Assembly: GCA_041635755.1 (NCBI GenBank)
Contig: JBFKUL010000157.1
Coordinates: 1-6,953, forward strand
Source: JBFKUL01 sp041635755
GTDB lineage: Bacteria > Pseudomonadota > Gammaproteobacteria > Burkholderiales > SG8-39
Length of the DNA: 6,953 nt
Direction of reading: 5' to 3'
The position numbers and the translations under genes are program-made. Shown one piece after another: positions 1 to 6,953 of the stretch; within the stretch, counting starts at the first letter, position 1; each line of letters starts with the position of its first letter. The notes beneath the pieces were generated by a model. The model saw nothing but the letters and a program-made list of their open reading frames with translations, searched no databases and was not told the origin of the DNA.

Positions 1-3920
<3,920 letters not shown>

Positions 3921-3994
3921 GAAGGCTCCCGTTTAAATACGCTCGGGTGCGAGGCGACAGTCCCCGCACTCCGTTGGTCCCGCTGCCGCAGAGG

Positions 3995-4041
3995 GCAAAG
4001 CCAAGTCGCCGCCGCTAAGCCCCGCGGCGACTTGGCTTTGC
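3995..4041 (-). repeat. 18-bp inverted repeat before rpoB, likely RNA processing or attenuation stem
   Basis: Arms 3995-4012 and 4024-4041 are perfect reverse complements (core caaagccaagtcgccgc) around an 11-nt loop. After one G-G mismatch, three more pairs (3991-3993 with 4043-4045) extend the stem. A near-perfect duplex of about 21 bp in the transcript is a typical RNase III substrate, and the rplL-rpoB spacer of E. coli is a known RNase III target. No T-run follows on either strand, so it is not a standard intrinsic terminator. The function is inferred. Confidence 0.6.
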
Positions 4042-4055
4042 GCTCGAGCGAAAGC

Positions 4056-4094
4056 AAAAATGACAGCAGGCAGGCGGCCACCGGGCCGCCCGCC
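4056..4094 (-). terminator. Candidate transcription attenuator after rplL
   Basis: On the minus strand, 14 nt after the rplL stop, 4094-4084 pairs with 4079-4069 in an 11-bp stem with one G-U pair and a 4-nt loop (CGGT). After the stem come 8 nt (TGCTGTCA) and then TTTTT at 4060-4056. The stem is strong, but the gap before the T-tract is longer than in efficient intrinsic terminators. If it acts at all, partial read-through is expected, which would fit an attenuator between ribosomal genes and rpoB. Confidence 0.35.
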
Positions 4095-4107
4095 ACACTG
4101 CGCTCCA

Positions 4108-4485
4108 TTACTTGATCTCGACCTTCGCGCCAGCGTCGACCAGCTTCTTCGCCACCGTATCGGCTTCCGCCTTGGTGATGCCTTCCTTGACCGGCTTCGG
4201 GGCGCCGTCGACCAGGTCCTTCGCTTCCTTGAGGCCCAGGCTCGTCACTTCACGCACCGCCTTGATCACGTTCACCTTGTTGTCGCCAATCGCGGTGAGC
4301 ATGACCGTGAACTCGGTCTTCTCTTCAGCCGCAGCCGCACCCGCGGCGGCGCCGCCACCGGCCATTGCGACGGCGACCGGGGCAGCCGCGGTGACGTCGA
4401 ACTTTTCTTCAATGTCCTTGATGAGCTGCGAGAGCTCTAGGACGGTCAATTTCGATACTGCTTCGAGAATCTGTGCACGTTCCAT
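4108..4485 (-). CDS. rplL: 50S ribosomal protein L7/L12
   Basis: L7/L12 is the flexible stalk protein of the 50S subunit that recruits and stimulates translational GTPases. It is present as several dimers bound to L10. The 125-residue product has the usual three parts: an N-terminal dimerisation helix region (about 1-33, ILEAVSKLTVLELSQLIKDI), an Ala/Gly-rich hinge (about 34-54) and the globular C-terminal domain with the hallmark LGLKEAKDLVDGAPKPVKEG. The ATG lies 6 nt after GGAG (4492-4495), and an in-frame TAA a few codons upstream rules out a longer start. The N-terminus MERAQILEAV is a few residues shorter than in many relatives. It follows rplJ by 79 bp and has its own good ribosome binding site, as expected for a protein needed in higher copy than L10. 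Confidence 0.98.
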   Translation of the reverse strand: MERAQILEAVSKLTVLELSQLIKDIEEKFDVTAAAPVAVAMAGGGAAAGAAAAEEKTEFTVMLTAIGDNKVNVIKAVREVTSLGLKEAKDLVDGAPKPVKEGITKAEADTVAKKLVDAGAKVEIK

Positions 4486-4564
4486 CTTTGACTCCGATTA
4501 AAGTTTAGGTTCCTGAAGATTCGATCTTTGTACAGTCGGGCATCCGGCCGCCGCGCTCGTGCGC

Positions 4565-5095
4565 TCAGGCCGCCTGCTTCTCCTTCTGATCGCGTACCGC
4601 CGCGAGCGCGCGCACGAACTTGGTGGGCACCTCGTTCAGGGTGCGCACGAGCTTCGTGATAGGTGCCTGCAACGTGCCCGCGAGCTTCGCCAGCAGCTCC
4701 TGGCGGCTCGGCAATGCGGCCAGCGCGCCGATCTCCTTGCCGGAAATCAGCTGGTTGGGCATCGCCCCGCCGCGGATCACGAAGAGCTCGTTCTCCTTGG
4801 CGAAATCGGACAGCACCTTGGCGCCGGCCACCGGGTCCTGCGCGATGCCGTACATCAGCGGGCCGCTCATCTGCTCGGCCAGCTTCTCGAACGGCGTTCC
4901 CGCCACGGCGCGACGCGCCAGCGAGTTCTTCAGCACGCGCAGGTACAGACCCGATTTTCGCGCCTTGGCGCGCAGCCCGGTCACGCTCTCGACGCTGATG
5001 CCGCGATACTCCGCGACGATCACCGCCTGGGCGTTCGCGAGTTGCCCCGAGATCTCAGAGACGACTGCTTGCTTCTGCTCCAGACTAAGACCCAA
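4565..5095 (-). CDS. rplJ: 50S ribosomal protein L10, TTG start
   Basis: L10 anchors L7/L12 dimers to 23S rRNA at the base of the stalk and, bound to L7/L12, represses its own mRNA in E. coli. The 176-residue product aligns with E. coli L10 from its first residues (MGLSLEQKQAVVSEIS against MALNLQDKQAIVAEVS). The rRNA-binding part is recognisable by YRGISVESVTGLR and YLRVLKNSLARRAV (about 30-64). The start codon is TTG (5093-5095), 6 nt after GGAGG; the only nearby ATG (5107-5109) is out of frame. The C-terminal tail, which forms the L12-binding helix, is about 11 residues longer than in E. coli and holds a repeated unit, TKLVRTLNEVP then TKFVRALAAVR (147-168). A 331-bp leader separates it from rplA. 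Confidence 0.97.
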   Translation of the reverse strand: MGLSLEQKQAVVSEISGQLANAQAVIVAEYRGISVESVTGLRAKARKSGLYLRVLKNSLARRAVAGTPFEKLAEQMSGPLMYGIAQDPVAGAKVLSDFAKENELFVIRGGAMPNQLISGKEIGALAALPSRQELLAKLAGTLQAPITKLVRTLNEVPTKFVRALAAVRDQKEKQAA

Positions 5096-5100
5096 GGTCT

Positions 5101-5114
5101 ACCTCCATCGAGGT
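5101..5114 (-). promoter_or_regulatory. rplJ ribosome binding site inside a mini-hairpin
   Basis: The rplJ Shine-Dalgarno sequence GGAGG (plus-strand cctcc, 5102-5106) lies 6 nt before the TTG start and fixes that start. The same bases sit in a perfect 5-bp inverted repeat: 5101-5105 (acctc) pairs with 5110-5114 (gaggt) around a 4-nt loop. If it forms in the mRNA, the stem would cover most of the ribosome binding site. The stem is short, so its stability in vivo is uncertain. Confidence 0.6.
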
Positions 5115-5182
5115 GCGAAGACGTTGCGCGGGTTTGCGCCCTTGCTTCGTACTTCGCATTCGTCCACCTGTTGATCACACGA

Positions 5183-5200
5183 GCGGTCCTCGCGGACCGC
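5183..5200 (-). promoter_or_regulatory. GNRA-capped hairpin in the rplJ leader
   Basis: 5183-5189 and 5194-5200 form a perfect 7-bp GC-rich stem. Read on the minus strand the loop is GCGA, a GNRA tetraloop, one of the most stable RNA loop types. It lies between the L10-binding-like element and the rplJ ribosome binding site. No T-run follows, so it is not a terminator. It is probably a structural part of the leader. Confidence 0.5.
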
Positions 5201-5284
5201 CCCCTCTGTAAGGCGCGGGCAAGACATCTCCCGAACCCCTTCGGCGACCTTTCTTCAGGAACCCTTCGGTCCCTGTCCTCGGGT

Positions 5285-5358
5285 GCGCCGTCTGCGTAGG
5301 GTGCTGCGCTCGATTAAGCCTCGGCGAGCCTTCCGCTTCGGCCCCTACGGTCTTTGAC
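5285..5358 (-). ncRNA. Probable ribosomal protein L10 leader element
   Basis: On the transcribed strand, AAAGACCGTAGGG (5355-5343) is followed by CCCTACGCAGACGGCG (5301-5286). CGTAGGG (5349-5343) and CCCTACG (5301-5295) pair perfectly over 7 bp. Inside them, 5325-5329 and 5308-5312 form a nested 5-bp stem with a 12-nt loop. The paired words AAAGACCGTAGG and TACGCAGACGG closely resemble what I recall of the E. coli rplJ leader, where the L10-(L7/L12) complex binds an element with purine-rich internal loops. Position directly before rplJ supports the call. The exact boundaries and kink-turn geometry were not resolved by eye. Confidence 0.65.
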
Positions 5359-5426
5359 AGCAACCCGCCGATCGATACCCCGGCGAGCAGCAGCCCAAAG
5401 TTCCACTAATCCATTCCTTCCGTCCC

Positions 5427-6131
5427 TCAAGCCTGCGGCGCCGAGAACGAGGCGAGATCCACCTTCACACCGACGCCCATGGTGCTCGACACCGAAAGCT
5501 TCCTCAGATAAATGCCCTTCGCGTTCTGCGGCTTGGCGCGGTTCAGCGCCTCGACCAGCGCCGCGAGGTTGTCGCGCAGCTGCTCGGCGGTGAACGATGC
5601 GCGGCCGATCCGGCACTGCACCACGCCCGATTTGTCAGCGCGAAACTGCACTTGGCCGGCCTTCGCGTTCTTGACCGCCCCCGCGACATCCGGCGTCACC
5701 GTCCCGACCTTGGGATTCGGCATCAGGCCGCGCGGGCCGAGAATCTGACCCAGCTGGCCCACCACGCGCATCGTCTCGGGCGAGGCAATCACGACGTCGA
5801 ACTCCATCTTGCCGGCCTTGATCTGCTCGGCGAGGTCCTCGAGCCCGACGATGTCCGCGCCCGCGGCTTTCGCCGCAGCAGCCTTGTCGCCCTGGGCGAA
5901 CACTGCTACGCGCACCGTCTTCCCGGTGCCTGCCGGCAGCACGACCGAGCCGCGCACCGACTGGTCGGACTTCTTCGCGTCGATGCCCAAGTTGACCGCG
6001 ACATCGACCGATTCGTCGAACTTCGCCGTGGCGGTCTCCTTGATGAGCTTCATTGCCTCGACCGCCGAATATGCTTTCTGGGGGTCGACTTTTCCCGCAA
6101 AGGCCTTTCTGCGCTTGGAGAGAGCCGTCAT
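5427..6131 (-). CDS. rplA: 50S ribosomal protein L1
   Basis: L1 forms the mobile L1 stalk of the 50S subunit that guides deacylated tRNA out of the E site; in E. coli it also represses translation of its own rplK-rplA mRNA. The 234-residue length matches E. coli L1. The family signature LGPRGLMPNPKVGTVT is at residues 131-146, followed by VKNAKAGQVQFRADKSG; the two halves of domain I flank a central domain at about 67-160. The ATG (6129-6131) directly follows the rplK TAA with no spacer. Its ribosome binding site GGAGG (6140-6144) therefore lies inside the last codons of rplK, 8 nt from the start, which suggests coupled translation. Confidence 0.98.
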   Translation of the reverse strand: MTALSKRRKAFAGKVDPQKAYSAVEAMKLIKETATAKFDESVDVAVNLGIDAKKSDQSVRGSVVLPAGTGKTVRVAVFAQGDKAAAAKAAGADIVGLEDLAEQIKAGKMEFDVVIASPETMRVVGQLGQILGPRGLMPNPKVGTVTPDVAGAVKNAKAGQVQFRADKSGVVQCRIGRASFTAEQLRDNLAALVEALNRAKPQNAKGIYLRKLSVSSTMGVGVKVDLASFSAPQA

Positions 6132-6563
6132 TTAGAGGCCCTCCACGATGATGCCCATGGAGCGGGCGCTGCCCGCGACCGAGCGCACCGCGGCCTCGAG
6201 ATCGGCCGCGTTCAGATCCGGCATCTTGGTTTTGGCGATCTCCTCCGCCTGCTTGCGCGTGATCTTGCCCACCTTGTCGGTGTGCGGCTTGGGGCTGCCC
6301 TTCTCGAGGCCCGCCGCCTTTTTGATCAGCACCGTGGTCGGCGGCGTCTTGATGATGAAGGTGAAGCTCTTGTCCGCGAAGGCGGTGATGACCACGGGCA
6401 ACGGCAGACCGGGCTCGACCTTTTGCGTCTGCGCGTTGAACGCCTTGCAGAACTCCATGATGTTCAGGCCGCGCTGGCCAAGCGCGGGACCGATGGGCGG
6501 CGAAGGGTTCGCCTTGCCCGCCGGGACTTGATGCTTTACGAAGCCGACGATTTTCTTTGCCAT
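6132..6563 (-). CDS. rplK: 50S ribosomal protein L11
   Basis: L11 binds helices 43-44 of 23S rRNA at the GTPase-associated centre, contacts elongation factors, and is needed for RelA-dependent (p)ppGpp synthesis on stalled ribosomes. The 143-residue product is one residue longer than in E. coli. The N-terminal domain has the conserved PSPPIGPALGQ (20-30), including the prolines at 22, 23 and 26 that form the thiopeptide antibiotic site, followed by NIMEFCKAFNA. The C-terminal rRNA-binding domain is marked by DKVGKITRKQ and ends SARSMGIIVEGL. The ATG (6561-6563) lies 6 nt after an AGGAG-type ribosome binding site (6570-6574). It is followed immediately by rplA. Confidence 0.98.
   Translation of the reverse strand: MAKKIVGFVKHQVPAGKANPSPPIGPALGQRGLNIMEFCKAFNAQTQKVEPGLPLPVVITAFADKSFTFIIKTPPTTVLIKKAAGLEKGSPKPHTDKVGKITRKQAEEIAKTKMPDLNAADLEAAVRSVAGSARSMGIIVEGL
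6140..6144 (-). promoter_or_regulatory. rplA ribosome binding site embedded in the rplK 3' end
   Basis: GGAGG on the minus strand lies in the closing codons of rplK (residues VEGL), 8 nt before the rplA ATG. The junction reads TAAATG, stop and start directly adjacent. A ribosome finishing L11 is placed to re-initiate on L1. Confidence 0.75.
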
Positions 6564-6587
6564 GTGAGGCTCCTATCGGGTCCAAGC

Positions 6588-6604
6588 GGGCGCTAACCGC
6601 GCCC
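6588..6604 (-). promoter_or_regulatory. GC hairpin between nusG and rplK
   Basis: GGGCGC (6588-6593) and GCGCCC (6599-6604) pair over 6 bp around a 5-nt loop, inside the 63-bp nusG-rplK spacer. It is followed on the minus strand by GCTTGGACC, not a T-tract, so it does not look like an intrinsic terminator. It may be an mRNA processing or stabilising stem; no function can be assigned from sequence. Confidence 0.4.
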
Positions 6605-6626
6605 TCCCCGTTTCGTTGCAACCGCG

Positions 6627-6953
6627 TCAGGCCTTCTCGACCTGACCGAATTCAAGCTCGACCGGAGTCGAGCGTCCGAAAATCGTGACCGCCACCCGCA
6701 GGCGGGACTTCTCGTAGTTGACGTCTTCCACCGTGCCCTGGAAATCCGTGAAGGGGCCTTCCTTGACGCGCACCATCTCGCCGGCCTCAAAAAGCACCTT
6801 CGGCTTGGGCTTTTCCACGCCCTCGCGCATCTGCTGCATGATCGCGTTGACTTCGCGCTCCGTGATTGGCGCAGGCTTGGTCGCAGTACCGCCGACGAAG
6901 CCCGTCACCTTGTTCGTGTTCTTCACGAGATGCCACGTCGCGTCATCCATCTC
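6627..6953 (-). CDS. nusG: Transcription elongation and antitermination factor NusG, 5' end beyond the window
   Basis: NusG binds RNA polymerase through its N-terminal NGN domain and contacts Rho or ribosomal protein S10 through its C-terminal KOW domain, so it affects pausing, Rho termination and transcription-translation coupling. The window holds the last 108 residues and the TGA stop; the frame stays open at the right edge (GAG before ATG), so the ATG at 6950 is internal, not the true start. The visible part covers the end of the NGN domain (DDATWHLVKNTNKVTGFVGG, against E. coli [20 protein letters not shown]), a linker and the full KOW domain (FEAGEMVRVKEGPFTDFQG onward). The phenylalanine equal to E. 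coli F165 in TIFGR, important for Rho and S10 binding, is kept. It is the first gene of this block in transcription order. Confidence 0.96.
   Translation of the reverse strand, partial: EMDDATWHLVKNTNKVTGFVGGTATKPAPITEREVNAIMQQMREGVEKPKPKVLFEAGEMVRVKEGPFTDFQGTVEDVNYEKSRLRVAVTIFGRSTPVELEFGQVEKA

Larger units (their letters stand above)
3921..4107 (-). promoter_or_regulatory. rplL-rpoB intergenic leader with structured RNA
   Basis: This 187-bp spacer separates the rplL stop from the rpoB ATG. It holds no plausible gene. In transcript order it carries a GC-rich 11-bp hairpin (4069-4094), a five-T tract (4056-4060), an 18-bp inverted repeat (3995-4041) and the rpoB GGGAG ribosome binding site (3926-3930). 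In E. coli the same spacer contains a partial transcription attenuator and an RNase III cleavage site that lower rpoB expression relative to the ribosomal protein genes. The layout here suggests the same role, but the sequence alone does not prove it. Confidence 0.6.
5096..5426 (-). promoter_or_regulatory. rplA-rplJ intergenic region (rplJ leader)
   Basis: This 331-bp spacer has no convincing gene. On the minus strand it contains, in order, an L10-leader-like stem (about 5285-5358), two small stems around repeated CCGAAGGG motifs (5231-5244 and about 5258-5273), a GNRA-capped hairpin (5183-5200), a hairpin of 7 bp plus 3 bp across a one-base bulge (5114-5123 with 5148-5158), and the ribosome binding site hairpin. 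A long structured leader before rplJ is typical of L10 autoregulation. In E. coli a promoter also lies in this interval; I found no convincing -35/-10 pair here. Confidence 0.7.

Noticed and set aside
3995..4060. Intrinsic terminator formed by the 18-bp inverted repeat and the nearby run of A/T
   Set aside because: In the rpoB direction the T-tract lies before the stem, not after it. In the plus direction the stem is followed by A residues, so neither orientation makes a canonical terminator.
5175..5363. A 62-codon minus-strand frame in the rplA-rplJ spacer
   Set aside because: It overlaps the L10-leader-like element, is rich in Arg, Gly and Pro, and shows no recognisable domain; structured leader RNA explains the sequence better.
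5340..5426. Possible minus-strand promoter for rplJ (TTTGGG with TATCGA, 16 nt apart)
   Set aside because: Both boxes are poor matches and the spacing is short. E. coli has a promoter in this interval, but sequence alone does not support a specific one here.
5652..6596. A 314-codon plus-strand frame opposite rplA and rplK
   Set aside because: It covers two well-recognised ribosomal protein genes on the opposite strand, and the composition is typical of an antisense shadow in high-GC DNA.
6948..6950. ATG at 6950 as the start of a short nusG-like gene
   Set aside because: The frame continues upstream to the window edge, and this methionine aligns with an internal one of NusG, before the end of the NGN domain. 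The gene is cut by the window, not truncated.

Overview
The window is a block of core transcription and translation genes, all read from the minus strand. In transcript order (right to left) they are the 3' part of nusG, rplK (L11), rplA (L1), rplJ (L10), rplL (L7/L12) and most of rpoB (RNA polymerase beta). nusG is cut by the right edge and rpoB by the left edge. The four ribosomal protein genes are complete. No mobile element, CRISPR array, tRNA, rRNA or accessory gene is visible.

The organism is very probably a betaproteobacterium with a high-GC genome. The proteins resemble those of Escherichia coli along their length, including the proteobacterial insertion in the beta lobe. They differ in ways I associate with betaproteobacteria: RpoB is much longer than the 1342 residues of E. 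coli, and L10 ends in a longer tail. From memory, a long RpoB and this L10 tail fit Rhodocyclales or Nitrosomonadales better than Burkholderia or Neisseria. The genus cannot be fixed from this window.

Layout: rpoB 3'-truncated (1-3920); rplL-rpoB spacer of 187 bp with two strong RNA hairpins (3921-4107); rplL (4108-4485); 79-bp spacer; rplJ with a TTG start (4565-5095); rplA-rplJ spacer of 331 bp holding an L10-leader-like regulatory RNA (5096-5426); rplA (5427-6131), whose ATG directly abuts the rplK stop codon; rplK (6132-6563); 63-bp spacer with a GC hairpin; nusG 3' part (6627-6953).

L11, L1, L10 and L7/L12 build the L1 stalk and the L11/L12 GTPase-associated stalk of the 50S subunit. 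RpoB is a catalytic subunit of RNA polymerase, and NusG tunes elongation and couples it to Rho and the ribosome. The main interest is in the non-coding control: the long rplA-rplJ leader, a mini-hairpin over the rplJ ribosome binding site next to a TTG start, and a near-perfect 18-bp inverted repeat before rpoB. These are the places where L10 autoregulation and ribosome/polymerase balancing would be expected. I see no wholly new biological system here.
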